A stretch of 64,000 nt of DNA from Puccinia triticina (GCF_026914185.1 NC_070561.1:5270001-5334000), one strand, 5' to 3'. Shown: positions 1-11,401, numbered from the stretch's first letter. Notes: generated by a model from the letters alone, not told the origin. Made by a program: numbers and translations.

Positions 1-12
1 TGTATTGTTTAG

Positions 13-3000
13 CTAGGGAAGCCCACTGCACCTCTCAACCCATTCGAAAGTGTCACCAAAATCCATGAAGCTTTTGTGAACAGTGATAGACTGCGATACC
101 ACCGGCGGCTCATCCTCATTGAGCTTGGAATCAACCCGGACAAGGGTGGCGCTGGGCTAGGTGATAAGTTCTTACATGATATGTTCCAATGGAACTAGTA
201 AGTCTAGCCCGAGTCCATTTTCTAGATTGCTCACAGCTGATGCTTGGATTCTAGTGTTGGTCTTATGATCAGTTCTGTATCTTTCAAGCCAGGGATTGAA
301 CACTTTACGTTTCAGACCAAGTGGATGGAGGAACGATTAGTCTCCCGCGATCACAACAACGAGGTATACAGCGGGGGCCTCTTGTCTGATGTTACTTACC
401 GGCTTTTTGAGACGGGTTACTTGCTGTCTACCTCAATGTTCTGCGAGGAGACTGCGCGTTGGATCCCTGTCCAACTCTCCTGGATTTGAGGTCTTAGTGC
501 CGAATATTACCAGGCGCATTTTACGACGCTCTTTGAGCAGTTTGTTCGGCCCTCTTTTACGGTTTCCGATCGAGAGACCCTTGTCCGCCAAGTGGTCGAT
601 TTCTCTCTGGCTCAGAGGGAGGGATTCGTATCGGCTTACATGAAAGTTTTTGGTGTTACCAACCGTCAACAGGCCCTTGCAAAGTTGAAGGGATGCCACG
701 AGCATTTTCGAGCTCAAGTCACACGTGTGAAACGGAATCGGGCCGTTGTCCCACCCGAACAAGAGGTAATTTTTGAGTGTCTTTTTCAATCTGCACAGTG
801 TTGAGCAACTGTCCTGACGACTTGTTCTTACTTTTCAGGCTCAATTTCAAAAACTCTGCCTAGATCTCTTGGTGTTACCTGAGGAAGGTAAGCCAACTCA
901 CGAGCAGAAGATCGATGAGCTCCGGCGGCTTTTCCCAAAGACAAAGCGATGGTTAGATTGGTGGACGATGGTTGATGTTGAAGCTATGCTCTTCCCATCC
1001 AAACGGGCCATGATCACGAGCTCCGCAAACGGCAAAGACAATCTCCCTGACACCACAAATGCGCAGGAGAGTATGCATAGACTCTACTACATGATCAGGT
1101 TTGTTTCATCCTCTCTTTGTTCAATTTTTACCGGCTACTGACCATCGCTGGTTTCTTTGAGTTGACAGCGAAGGGAAGAAGTGTTTGATTGTTGGCATGG
1201 CAGAGCTTTATGCTTTTGTCAAGGCCCTCGAAGACGACTGGCATGCCGTAATGAGAGGCGTTGCGATCGAATACGGTGCAAAGAACAAAACTCAACAAGA
1301 CCTAGCGATCTCGATTGGCTGGCAGAAACCACCGAAGCGCAATCCTGCCAACCGCAAGAAAGCTGAGCTCAACGATGGTCGAGCTCCCGACACCACCGCC
1401 GCCTTGCTCCCTAAGAATTCTGGAGGCCGGCCACCAGGATCACGGAATTTGATCAAGGACTCGATGACAACCTATATCTCTTACTCAGCATCCGATGCTC
1501 CAGCGAGGAAGTTTCGCTGCTGGTTGGCTGCCGGACTCGAGAGCCTATATGCGCTGTTCAACCCTCTCTGGCTTCGTGGGACAAATGGCCTCAAGAACGA
1601 CATTTTCACCACGCTTGTCAAGCATTTCAATGCACGGAGCACCTGGGAATTAACTTTAACCGGTCAAATCCGGTCCATGCTGACAAACGGTCAAAATTCG
1701 CTCCATTCAACTGCCAACAAGTTGTCACCTGGTAGTTTCAATGCCGGTGTCTATTGCTCGACAGATCTATTCATCGACTTGCTCCTCGATCCGTTTATCC
1801 GGAAAAAAACTAATGTTGATTATCCTCCCCGAGAGCTCTTCACGGTAACCGAAGTCCGCACAGCGACATGTGAAGCTCAGCCGGACGTTGAACAGCCCCA
1901 TCCTCGTGGAATTCGAGATATAACAGTCCTGCGGATTCAGAGGGAAACTTTTCAAGCGGCCAATATGGAGCCTTGTCTGGTCCAACATTTAATTACAACT
2001 TGGGCCACGGAAGGAATCGCCTCCGTTTCTGGACTTTGCTGCAAGTCGTGCGCTTCGACAAAGGAGCCAGAAGAACCTCACCACATCTTTGAAAAGTCGG
2101 TATTGAGTGTCGAGAATGGGGGGGCACCGCAACACTTGTACTTGTTTGTTCAGGTTTCAACAATCTTCGACGAAGACGAGCAGAAAAGGTCAGAGGAGCA
2201 GCAATCTTTCATGTCGGGATTAGATTTTCCCCTCTACTTGGATTTCCATGGGGTCAAATACACCCTCTTCTCTCGTGGCTTCTGGAACGGCTCGCATTAC
2301 TGGTGCAAGATGCTCAAGAATGTCGGCGGCATCTCAGGTGTATGGATGCACGACGATCGCGCGAATGGTGGTATTGGAAGGCTGATCAGTCCAGATAATA
2401 GCGCAATTGCTGGACGCGCACCCAGCACGAGCTGGGTGTTCTACTCACGACCGTGGAACTCAAGCGAGGAGGAGTTTGTCTCCGATAGCATTGCAAAGAT
2501 CGCTCGTGACAACAAAGAGGCGCCTGGATCGATGCCATTTGCCCATCTGGGCATGCTCCTCAACACTTCACCGAACTCACTGATCCCAACCATTGAAGAT
2601 GATGCGGAAAATGATGATCAGCAAAAGATGGTGGCCGCGGACATGCCAGTACCCAAGGTAACGACTTCGAATGTCACGGAGGTTGCCCCTGCTCCAACAC
2701 AGAAGCGGCGAACTAAAAAGCGCAAGCCATGTGAAGCAACTGCAATCCCTCCATCTGGAGCGGCTCATGCGACCATTGGTGCTCCGTCGGGAGCAGCCAA
2801 ATCGACTGTTGGCGCTCCCTCTGGAGCCAAAAAGCCGCTACCCACGTTAACGATTTCAAATGCCACGGAGGTCGCCCCTGCTCCAACAAAAAAGTGGCGA
2901 CCTACAAAGCTCAAGCCATCTCAAGCAACTGCAATCCCTCCATCTGGAGCGGCTCAAGCAACCATTTGTGCTCCATCTGCAGCGGCCAAAGCGACTTTTG

Positions 3001-3227
3001 GCGCTCCCTCTGGAGCGGAAAAGCCGGTTGAGCTCAAACGAAAAGCGTCGGGCGAGTTTAAGATACGATTGAAACTCGGGAAGACCAGTAATCAGCAACA
3101 GACGATTGAAGAGTCGAAGATCAAAGAAACTGAACTTCCCAGCAAAGTGGAGAAGAAGACGAAGAAGACCCTCGAGCCCAAACGCTCGGCCACTCGATCG
3201 AGCACCCGCAAAGCTACCAAATGTTGA
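13..3227 (+). CDS. MULE-type transposase with USP-like C-terminal region (5' partial, one in-frame stop)
   Basis: I read exons 13-197, 255-765, 839-1098 and 1169-3227; all junctions are GT-AG and phase-consistent. The gene continues upstream of the window. MULE transposase hallmarks appear in order: first Asp in LLSDVTYRLF (about 388-417), second Asp in VVDFSLAQREG (about 595-627), a CxxH motif in GCHEHF (about 691-708), and the Glu in TNAQESMHR (about 1055-1080). The last exon adds a Cys pair (CCKSC) and a GSHYW segment (about 2290) that resembles the finger and His box of ubiquitin-specific proteases, then two tandem Ala/Pro-rich repeats and a Lys-rich tail that could be a nuclear signal. 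A TGA at 487-489 lies in frame between SWI and GLSAEYY, so this copy is probably inactive unless that base is an error. The family call is by motif; the USP resemblance is weaker. Confidence 0.62.
2660..3035 (+). repeat. two tandem coding repeats of about 189 bp in the transposase tail
   Basis: The last exon contains two consecutive copies of an approximately 63-residue unit that starts near SNVTEVAPAPT and SNATEVAPAPT. Each unit ends in three short PSGA-type subrepeats. The copies have diverged at several residues, so the duplication is not very recent. It lies between the USP-like part and the basic tail and is probably a flexible linker. Confidence 0.7.
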
Positions 3228-3709
3228 GGAGGTATGGTAAGGCTTGACTTTAGATTAATTTGGCTGTCTCAATGTTTGAACAGTCGATTTTTTCTTCCTG
3301 TTTTCTGGTTGGCAATTATGCATTGTAAATAGTGATATGGCTTGTGAAATTCACATCTTGCTCCCTCTGATGGGATTTCCACAACCCTTGTGAATGCCGC
3401 AAAGATCACATGTAAGGAAAGGCTTGTAAATTTTGATTTATTACGCCTCACATGCATTTTTGCACATGATTTTTTTTGCAAGGGAAAGCCTTGTGAGGAA
3501 ATCCCTTGTAAAATTATATTTCAGTGCGCCAGCCGGAAAATGAACAAGGCATGTTTTACAATCGTGGTTTTACAATGAAGTCAAAAATGACGGGACACTT
3601 GTAAAATTACAAATCCCTCACGGTTTGTGATAATTTTACAAAGCATCTGATTTACGAGGCATATGCCTTGTAAAAAAAGGGTCGCAAAATTCAACCCCCC
3701 CATACATTA
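3228..3709. other. AT-rich intergenic stretch with recurrent TTGTAAA motifs
   Basis: No gene is visible. The motif CTTGTAAA or its variants recurs about six times between 3420 and 3680, often next to its inverse TTTTACAA (for example 3598-3640). It may be the 3' terminal region of the MULE, but I could not fix a terminal inverted repeat or target duplication. Confidence 0.4.
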
Positions 3710-4657
3710 CTCCTGTACAACGCCGGTGTGAAGAAGTATATCCGCTTCAAGAGAGAAACTTCTCCCGCCCGGACATTGTTACCCGCCTCGCCACGCGATA
3801 TCTATTTCTTCTGCTGGTGGGCAGGTCGAGCCATTGGGAAGCAAGCACCGAAGGAGGTAACATCGCGGACCATCTCGCGGTACCTCTTCGGCCTGAAAGC
3901 CTGGCATATATACCACGACGTACGGTACCCATACGAGTCAGCCGCCAAGGTAGTCGTGATCCTCCGATCCTCTGCCTGGTTGGATGCCGCCTCTCCCGCC
4001 CGACCACCCAAAACGGCGATACAACTCCACCACCTGCTTTACCTAGCCAGTCGCTTGAGGGGAAGCTCCCCTTGCAACTCAACGCTCTTCGACTTGGCGG
4101 TGGTGGCGTTCTGGGGGATGGCCAGGCTAGCCGAGCTAACCTACACTGTAAGCGAAGGACAACCCCCCGAAGCAGCCTCCCTTTTGGTACGGGACACCAG
4201 GCTCCACACGTCACCGACATCCGACCAACCATCCCGGGTGACCCTCATCCTTCGGACAGCAAAAACTGCCAAACCAGGTGAAGTCCAGCTGATTCATCTG
4301 AAACGCACGGGCGGGCCACTGTGCCCGGTGGCAGCGGTCACAAGACGGTTGGCAGACTCGCAGTCCCCCGACGACGCACTGTTCAGCTACTCCGGCGGTG
4401 CAAGCCGCCTCAACTTGACTCGGCCCGCCGCGGTACAGGCCTTCCAGGCCCTCTTGCAAGCCGGCGGTTTCCATGGCCTCTCGGGCCACTCGTTTCGGGT
4501 TGGGGGCGCATCTCTCCGCCATGCTCTAGGAGTCCCCATACCCCAGATTTGCCGACTAGGCAGATGGACGTCTAGCTGCTACGAGTTGTATATCCGCCAC
4601 TACTCTCCGGCGGAGAAGGCCTCCGCCTTATCCATCTTAACCAACTCTCTCCTTTAA
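3710..4657 (+). CDS. tyrosine recombinase (YR) domain protein, 5' end unresolved
   Basis: The reading frame is open from before 3710 (LLYNAGVKKYIRF) to the stop at 4655-4657. The residues expected of a tyrosine recombinase are visible: Arg in GMARLAEL (about 4116-4139), a Lys-rich strand RTAKTAK (about 4255-4275), the HxxR box GHSFRVGG (about 4486-4509), Trp in GRWTSS (about 4561), and the candidate nucleophile Tyr in YIRHY (about 4588-4602). This box style is common in YR proteins of fungal mobile elements (Ngaro/DIRS-like or Crypton-like). No reverse transcriptase is nearby, so it is either a stand-alone recombinase or a remnant. There is no ATG at the start of the open frame, so the N-terminus is probably in an upstream exon or lost. 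Confidence 0.7.
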   Translation, partial: LLYNAGVKKYIRFKRETSPARTLLPASPRDIYFFCWWAGRAIGKQAPKEVTSRTISRYLFGLKAWHIYHDVRYPYESAAKVVVILRSSAWLDAASPARPPKTAIQLHHLLYLASRLRGSSPCNSTLFDLAVVAFWGMARLAELTYTVSEGQPPEAASLLVRDTRLHTSPTSDQPSRVTLILRTAKTAKPGEVQLIHLKRTGGPLCPVAAVTRRLADSQSPDDALFSYSGGASRLNLTRPAAVQAFQALLQAGGFHGLSGHSFRVGGASLRHALGVPIPQICRLGRWTSSCYELYIRHYSPAEKASALSILTNSLL

Positions 4658-5359
4658 GTAATTTATGTGTGGTCGAATTGATCCTGTCTCCTCTACCCAT
4701 GAGGAACCATTTCGTTTAGTCACCTTCTTAGAGTAATGGGCCTACCTAATGTCTCAGGCTCTCAGAAGCCGAGGTTTGGGGCTTACATTAGGCCCTCCTC
4801 AAAGAAGCCTTCGGCTAAGCGCTCAAGCTGTCTCGCGGAGGACTGGCCACTCGCCGCCTGACGCGCAATGTGCGCGCAGACGCGCTGGACAGAAAGCTAT
4901 GGTAATCCCACGCCTTGCCCAGCCGCGAGGGGCCGCCTCACGCAGTCGACCCACACATTGGGCGGCCTGGAGCCGCTCACAGCAATGTGACGCTCGGGTT
5001 GCCCTAGGAGGTCAAGCATAGGGAACCCCCCATGACTCGACGCTCCGAACAATGTACAGCTAAGGCGCCGCTCTCATGGATCAATGATTATGTTACTTTC
5101 TCAGCTCTCTATTGTTATTCTCTCTCTTCCTGTTGTAAAGTAGAGTCTATTGTTGTTTTTCTTTTTTGAATCAATGTAACGCAGCATCTGCTGCCCGTTG
5201 GGTGGCAGCTTTCAGCACCACTCCAGACAACCATGGATTGCTGCACAACAATCCAATTTTATAGCTGGTGCCAGCAGCCAATGTGTATATTTAGCCCGCC
5301 ACCTGTGACCCAGCCATCACGTGATTTGCACCACTCGCTGCTGCATTTGTGGAATCCAC
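4658..5359. other. non-coding stretch behind the recombinase
   Basis: It holds a GC-rich block (4800-5030), then a T-rich block (5090-5170). I see no gene, no clear inverted repeat and no RNA gene. It may be the 3' region of the recombinase-bearing element. Confidence 0.35.
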
Positions 5360-5755
5360 CTTTTATCCACGTGGATTCCACCGTTCACGGCATGATGGGC
5401 CAGGTGTGGTCCCGACCATCCCGTCGGTATCACGAGGAGTCCTCGTGGAGACCACGTCGAGCCTAAAGCCCACGTGGAATCCCCGTGTGATTTGCTTGGT
5501 GGGGTCCACAAGGGCGTGTGGACCAAATGCCGCTGGTCCGACCTCACGCACCCCTTCACCGTGGGATCTACGTGGATTCGCGGTGGGCCCCACGTGGAGG
5601 GACTCCCCGGGTGAGTGGGGTCTACATCTAGACCCCACTAGCTCCAAACGGAGCTCCGGGTCAAGTTGATCCCGAGTTGATCCGAGCTGATGCGGATGCG
5701 GGGGTGGACCAAGTGCCCTAATCCGGGCTACCACGGATGTGCAATCAACGGTGGG
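5360..5755 (-). repeat. degenerate copy of the 358-bp MITE family plus CCACGTGG-rich repeat
   Basis: Positions about 5632-5745 match, on the reverse strand, the beginning of the elements at 20575 and 49173 (block AAGTGCCCTAATCCGGGCTA). The preceding 5380-5630 is rich in CCACGTGG and GTGGAATCC and resembles, inverted, the block at 48690-48890. The copy is incomplete and no target duplication was found. Confidence 0.6.
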
Positions 5756-5756
5756 C

Positions 5757-6190
5757 CGCCACGCGTTAGCGTAGCGGCAAAAAGGGCCCGCCCATTTTGA
5801 GTAGCGTTAGCGCGCTGTTAGCGCCGCTACGCTGTGCTAATTTTCAGCGGCGCTAACAGCGCACCAATTGTTTGTTAGTGTTGGCGCGCCGCTACAGTCA
5901 CTACGCTACGCTACGCTGCGCTACAGCGCTTTGAGCGGAAAAAAGGCCTTTTTTTCAGCTAAAAGCACTGTGGCGCACCGTAGCGCGCGCTCTTTTGCGC
6001 CCTGCGTGTGTAGCGTTAACGCAATTGCGCGCATCTGCGCTAACGCTACGCTAACAGCTAAATTAGCTGCGCACCCTTTGCGCGTAGCGTTAGCGCAGAG
6101 AAGGCGCGATTCCGCTAACGCTACGCTAAAATTTAGCGGAATTCCGCTACGCTACGCCACGCCAACGCTACGGTTAGCGTAGCTGGCCCT
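5757..6190. repeat. GCGTTAGCG/CGCTAACGC palindromic repeat block
   Basis: More than a dozen interleaved occurrences of TTAGCG, GCGCTAAC and CTACGCTA in both orientations can form many alternative hairpins. The block starts near CGCGTTAGCGTAGCGGC and ends near CTACGGTTAGCGTAGC, which are roughly inverse to each other and may be terminal repeats. There is no credible coding content. Confidence 0.6.
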
Positions 6191-6921
6191 GTGGATGCTC
6201 TGCAGTGATAGGATTTGGCGAAGAGCCTCGTGGGTCTAGCTTAACACAAGCCCCTCGTGTTTCAGAGTGAGGCGGGTAAAAACACCGCCGCGCCTCCCGC
6301 GGAGCGAGAGGCGCCCGGCGGTGTTTCAGCGCGGCTCGCTTCACGAGGCGCCCCCAGCCCCCCGGCACCTGAGACGAGGGGATTGTGTTGGCTAGCTCGT
6401 GCCACTGGCTACATCAGGCACGGAGAGTGGCTTGGCGGTGGCCTCTGGTCAAATGTATGCCCGGGCTGTCCGATGTCAATTTTGCACGAATTCTTTGTCG
6501 ATCATCTGGATCACACTACATGTGGACGCCCGAGACACGCTTAACAGGGACTTGGCAGGTTTTTCTGACTCCAGAGTCCAACATCTTCCGGGATTACCTT
6601 CAACCAGACATGTCAGTGGTCATGACGAGATTGCAGACGGCGTTTCATGCGACTGATAAGCTTGATATTTTCTGAAAAGAAGTCGGGCTCAGTCTTATTG
6701 CTTGCGCCGGATCACCAATCCGGTTGAAGTATGTTCCAGTAGACTGCTCTGGCTCAGAGCTTTGTATGACCAAAGACCACCTACCAGCAGCCGTATGCTC
6801 TATATCCCTTGAACAGAGTACATTGCCTTGACTGCAAAAATTGTAAAGAGCGGACCAAACTAGTAATCAGCGGATTCGAATATTGTTCTCGATTCTAAAG
6901 AAATTCAAACCTCAATTCACC
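6191..6921 (+). repeat. upstream flank of the secreted-protein gene, first copy of a segmental duplication
   Basis: This stretch is repeated in diverged form at about 9160-9940 and, after the LINE, at 15403-15662. Shared landmarks are AACCAGACATGTCAGTG, GAAGTCGGG and GACTGCTCTGGCT, in the same order. No independent gene is supported. The last 200 bases should hold the promoter and 5' UTR of the next gene. Confidence 0.6.
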
Positions 6922-8786
6922 ATGCATTCGTGGTTTTTTGCTTCACTTATGTTTTCGGCATGCTATCTCGAGATACAAAAGGCTTCATGTTCACTGGACA
7001 TCGCTCTTGACAGCGGGCGCGATAAGAATATCGACTTGGATCTCCATTTGGCACTTGAGCCAAGTCCCAGGAAGCGGCCGCTTTTAGAGAGCCAGGTAAG
7101 ATTGCAGACCAAAATGACTACACTCGTGAACAAGTAAGCTAATCGAAATCCCAGTCCTCTGGACAGCTATCATCCTGCAAAACTCTACCTGACGTCAAGA
7201 GGCAGCAAGCCAATGTTAAGACTCTCCAACTATTTCCACTCAGTCCCGAGGAACTTGCGAATCAAGCCGAAGTTACAAGCAATTTGAATCACCAGTCTGA
7301 TTCTCCAAACCGCTTGACTCCTGCAGTCTCCACCCAGCAATACGCTGTGCAGTATCCTGAACCTAAGTATCCGGAAAGAGGAGAGATATATTTTTCGTAC
7401 CCTACAAGCTTCTTGGCCTCTCCTCCTACGCTCATGCCTAGCGCCCGGTTTCGTAAATCCAATCGTCAATATCAACCACTGGGCGTAGAGTTGGCTGGTC
7501 AAAGCACACACCCTGATGGTTTTGACCAGTTTACATCCCACGCAACGCAGTCCAACACGGCTCAACTAGAATCAACTAGATCTTTTGGTTTTCGACCTGG
7601 CCAAGAGACGTCACTTGATCAAATACCGATTCCCATGTATGAATCTAGTTACTTGGTATCCCAAGAGGAAGGCACCTCTTCACATGGAAACGAAGGTACC
7701 AATTTGGCCAGGAATCATCAAGCCAGCCTTTGGAAACAACCTCGCCAAAAGTACACCTATCAAATACTTGATTGGAATCCAGTTGTAATCAATGAAGCAG
7801 ATGCTTTTGCTGCTGTCTCCATGACCCTCTGGTTTATGGGAAAAGCAGTGTGGTTCCCTGCAAGGAAGAGTATGTCAGGCCTCATTCAAGAAATACTCCG
7901 GCCATCAGCTGGCACCAAAAAGACATCATATCATTTAATCTTGATTCCGTTCATTTACAAATTGGCATTGAAACCACTCACAGAAACTCATTGGGAATTG
8001 ATAACTCGTGCTTGGAACAGATTTTGGGGAAATTTCTTAAGTATAGAACAGGACCCATATTTTCTAAAGAAATTGAGCTGGTTCACGGAATTCATCTTGG
8101 AAGCAACCATGCCTGAATTGTTTTATCACATAGAAGCCAAATCTAGTATAGAAAACACGGCCAAAAATGTACTAACTTGGTATCTGAGAACTCCAGAAAG
8201 TAGACTTATCAGATATCTGTCAGAAGGCAAGGAAATTCCAAGTGATCACCGCTCCACCTTTTATCAGTCAATAGATTCTCTGGCCTACCAGCTCAACAAA
8301 GAAATTTCCGGGGTAAGTAGTTCAACTGATTTAACTGAAAAACAGGTGTATGTTGCATTGGAGAATAAATTGAAATTTCTAGCCCAATCAGTCATTTCAC
8401 CAGTTTCAAGATCTTTGACTGGTTTGCAAGTGGATAAAACCATTGAGTTGCCAAATTTCATTGAAGCCTGCCAAAGAATCATCCTATCAAGACACAAAAA
8501 TTCAGCAACCCATATTCCAATTCCCGAAGTTGTTTCACCTAAACTGGCAAATATTCTTATGGACATTTACCAAAAGCAATTTCAACAGGCCTCAGATTCA
8601 TGTGAAGTTACGCTCACGGTGCACTCACTTCAGGATTTGAGGAACAAGTTTTTGGTTTTTGATGACAAACGCATGAACTCAAAAGGCATAGCTCACATAC
8701 CAAAATTCATCCATAACTACTTCCATGAAACTAGACTGAGACAGGGAGACCATCATATATTGCCATGGTTCAACAAATCAACATGA
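6922..8786 (+). CDS. putative secreted protein, lineage-specific, candidate effector-type (copy 1, intact)
   Basis: Two exons, 6922-7095 and 7155-8786, joined by a 59-nt GT-AG intron in phase 0, give about 601 residues. The ATG lies in a good context (CACCATG). The first residues (MHSWFFASLMFSACYLEI) form a hydrophobic segment typical of a signal peptide. An LDLHL motif and a basic stretch RKRP follow. The rest has no domain I recognise; it includes a conserved core (DWNPVVINEADAF, TSYHLILIPFIYKL) shared with the paralogue at 15663-17446. Both the paralogue and the flanks are duplicated in tandem. Secretion is inferred from the N-terminus; an effector role is a guess from architecture and lineage restriction. 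Confidence 0.75.
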
Positions 8787-9940
8787 TTCTATGAAGCAAG
8801 ATTTGAAGGTCCAAATAGTTTCAGAGTATTTTTGTTCATACTTTTGGTCATTGTAATTTTCTCTTGTTAATCAGAGGGGAAGTAGTGCAGCTGCTTTGAT
8901 CTCTAGTCTTGTGTATTTTTTTCAAATCTCTAGTCTTCCTTATTTTTCTTCAAATCATCTGCCTATATTATTGTCAATTTGATCTAGTTGCGCTGGGTTT
9001 TCCAAAATTGAGTGAAGGTCAATCATGGTTGCATGAAATTTTGAGAGAAATCATTTCTGAATTTCCTTACCACAGGGTACAGGTCCTCAACTCCCACCAA
9101 AGCATCTCGGATGCTCAACCCAAGTTGTGGTGATAACTTCCAAGCCCCTCTTTTGGAGGCTCGATTGACCCAGGGGGGCCAGGTAATCCGGCGCCGTGAC
9201 GGCGAACTTAACTCAAGTCCCTGTGCTCGTGGGGCGCGATCATCCACCCGCAAGCGGGAAGTTCGCGCCTCCTCGGACAGTAGTTTTGCTCGTCTTGACG
9301 GAGGTCCCGCCCGAAGGGGGGGGGGGGGACACGGCGCGAAGCGCCCCGTAAGAAGTGCGACCCTGCGAGGCTGCCCTCACAGGGAGGCTGTGCCAAACTC
9401 AACAGAGGTCTCACCCTTTGCACGCGACTGCGAGGCGCGAGCACCTCCGCACCCATTGGCACCATTCCTGGACGCCTATAGCCAGCCGTACCGGGCCCAT
9501 CGCGACATGACAGCCAGGAAATACGCGAGCACCGCTATCCCCACAGCGTGCGGATCTGGCGCACTGCCGCGTAGAAGCTCCGCACGAAAGGTCCGTCTGA
9601 GCATGGGCAGTCCTGGCTCTCGACCGGCCTCCGCCCCGCACCCGGACCGTTTGATTCGTGGGTGGGCCAGATTGAGTTCGTATCCTATGCGAATTTTGCA
9701 TGGATCATCTGTATGGATTGCACCTTCCGCAAGGATTCGGTCAGGTTTTCCTGGCTGCAGCGTGGTCAGCCATGAGCTTCAACCAGACATGTCAGTGATC
9801 ATGACAAGATGGTAGCCAGCGTTTCATTGAAATTGTATGCTTGATATCTTGTAATGAAGTCGGGTTCAATCTGGCTGCTTGATCAAACAAGCTTTAGTGA
9901 GATACAATGATGGCGCTGGCCTGCTCCCGTATGGAAAACC
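8787..9940. other. 3' flank of copy 1 and upstream flank of copy 2 of the duplication
   Basis: The part at 9060-9150 matches 17715-17810, the 3' flank of the second gene. The part from about 9160 onward matches 6190-6700. The junction of the tandem duplication is therefore near 9150. A GC-rich segment with a G10 run occurs at 9317-9326. No gene is supported here. Confidence 0.55.
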
Positions 9941-9954
9941 AATGCCGTCAAGGT
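9941..9954. repeat. left target-site duplication of the LINE
   Basis: The 14-mer AATGCCGTCAAGGT here is repeated exactly at 15401-15414, directly after the poly(A) tail. The first one or two A are ambiguous with the tail. Confidence 0.9.
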
Positions 9955-10057
9955 CCGCAACCAACATCTCACCACCTTTTACACAAACACCCCCGAAACA
10001 ACCCTCAACTCACCCCCAAAGAACAGAATCCCTCACAACCCCTCCCTCCTTGGGCCT

Positions 10058-11320
10058 ATGGCCCCTCCCCTCCCACCTCACCCCCCTAACCGACCCAGTG
10101 GCGCGTCTGACGCGATCATGGACGACATGGAACTCGCCGACGCGTCTACGACGCGTCTTCCTGCCAAACCGGATAGCGAACCACCCCCCTCGGTTCTCCT
10201 CGCGTACCTGGCCAACTACATTGCCAACCCCAACAATTGCTCACCTCAAGGAGCGGTAATCGTCGATCCGAGCTCGCTTGGAGCCATCTCAGCGATGATG
10301 GACGCGGAGGCGACGCGTCTCAAGGAATTGAATAGGCAGATGAATCAAATGTCGCGAATGGTTGAAACTTTCGATGCTCGCCTCAAAGCTCTCGAAGGCG
10401 GTCACGTGGCAACCCTTGACCCCAAGACTCAACCTGCTAAGCAGTCATACGCGAAAGTCATCGGTCCGCCGGTTACCCCCAGGATTCCTTCTATTGCTCC
10501 TCCTCCGAAGACGATCCTCAAGTCATTGAAGCCTGGCAAGGCCATCATACACTCAGTCCCTGACAAATCGGAAGTTCAGAACCTCGCGCGAGGGTTTTTG
10601 GTCCAACGCGCGAATGAAGTCCTGGAGAAACTAGACGCAAAAGTCGAAGGAGAACGAATTGCTATTAGAGCAGCGCAGGTCCTCAAATCTGGCGATGTCT
10701 GTTTTTTCTCGAAGAACAAAGCACACCAGAAGTGGCTCATGGAAAACAAGCACACCTGGTCGAAACAAGTCCACCCCGATCTTGAAGCCACACCGAGCAC
10801 TTTCTCTGTAATCGCGCACGGTATTCCGAAAGACTTCAATCCTCTTGCAGCGTCGGCCATCACCAGACTGTCAGTCGAGAACAACTTCGCGGAAGGTGAT
10901 CTTCTTCGGGTTAAATGGCTAGCAGACAACTCAGAGAGCCCCAAACAAGCCGGATCGATTGTTCTGGCCTTCAGCAAAAAAGAACTAGCGGCCCGTGTCG
11001 AAAGATCCGGATTATTTCTCAACTACGACTACCATCGAACAGCCAAATTCAAGCCCCGACCCCCCCAATGCTTCAAGTGCCTCAAAATGGGCCATTTCGG
11101 ACAATGGTGCCGAGAGAAGGCCAGATGCGGCAAGTGTGGTGATGAGCACGTTACCAAGGATTGTCCCGAAGGGATTGGAGGTATTAAATCGTGTGTCCTC
11201 TGTAAGGAAGGACTTAAGATGAAGATTGAAGGAATAGATTCTATTGACCATACGCCATTTAATGTCACGTGTTTTTTCAAGAAAGCGTGGCTCGAGAAGA
11301 AGCAAAACAGGTCTCAATGA
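10058..11320 (+). CDS. LINE ORF1, gag-like nucleic-acid-binding protein
   Basis: It encodes 420 residues from a true ATG. The Pro-rich N-terminus is followed by a central region with the heptad-like stretch EATRLKELNRQMNQMSRMVE (about residues 89-108) that could be a coiled coil. C-terminal zinc knuckles follow: CFKCLKMGHFGQWC (C-x2-C-x4-H-x4-C), CGKCGDEHVTKDC, and a third Cys pair CVLC. Such proteins bind the element RNA and form the ribonucleoprotein particle. The stop TGA (11318-11320) overlaps an ATG at 11317-11319. Confidence 0.88.
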   Translation: MAPPLPPHPPNRPSGASDAIMDDMELADASTTRLPAKPDSEPPPSVLLAYLANYIANPNNCSPQGAVIVDPSSLGAISAMMDAEATRLKELNRQMNQMSRMVETFDARLKALEGGHVATLDPKTQPAKQSYAKVIGPPVTPRIPSIAPPPKTILKSLKPGKAIIHSVPDKSEVQNLARGFLVQRANEVLEKLDAKVEGERIAIRAAQVLKSGDVCFFSKNKAHQKWLMENKHTWSKQVHPDLEATPSTFSVIAHGIPKDFNPLAASAITRLSVENNFAEGDLLRVKWLADNSESPKQAGSIVLAFSKKELAARVERSGLFLNYDYHRTAKFKPRPPQCFKCLKMGHFGQWCREKARCGKCGDEHVTKDCPEGIGGIKSCVLCKEGLKMKIEGIDSIDHTPFNVTCFFKKAWLEKKQNRSQ

Positions 11321-11401
11321 TAGTACAACCTCAAGAATCCACCATTTCACATTCTTCTTTTCCCCCCGTTCCCCCTCTCTTCCCCCTTCCCCCCCCCCAA
11401 T

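Noticed and set aside
5363..5734. Minus-strand open frame of 123 codons
   Set aside because: It lies in a repeat of the MITE/CCACGTGG type that recurs at 48.7 and 49.2 kb, with no conserved protein pattern.
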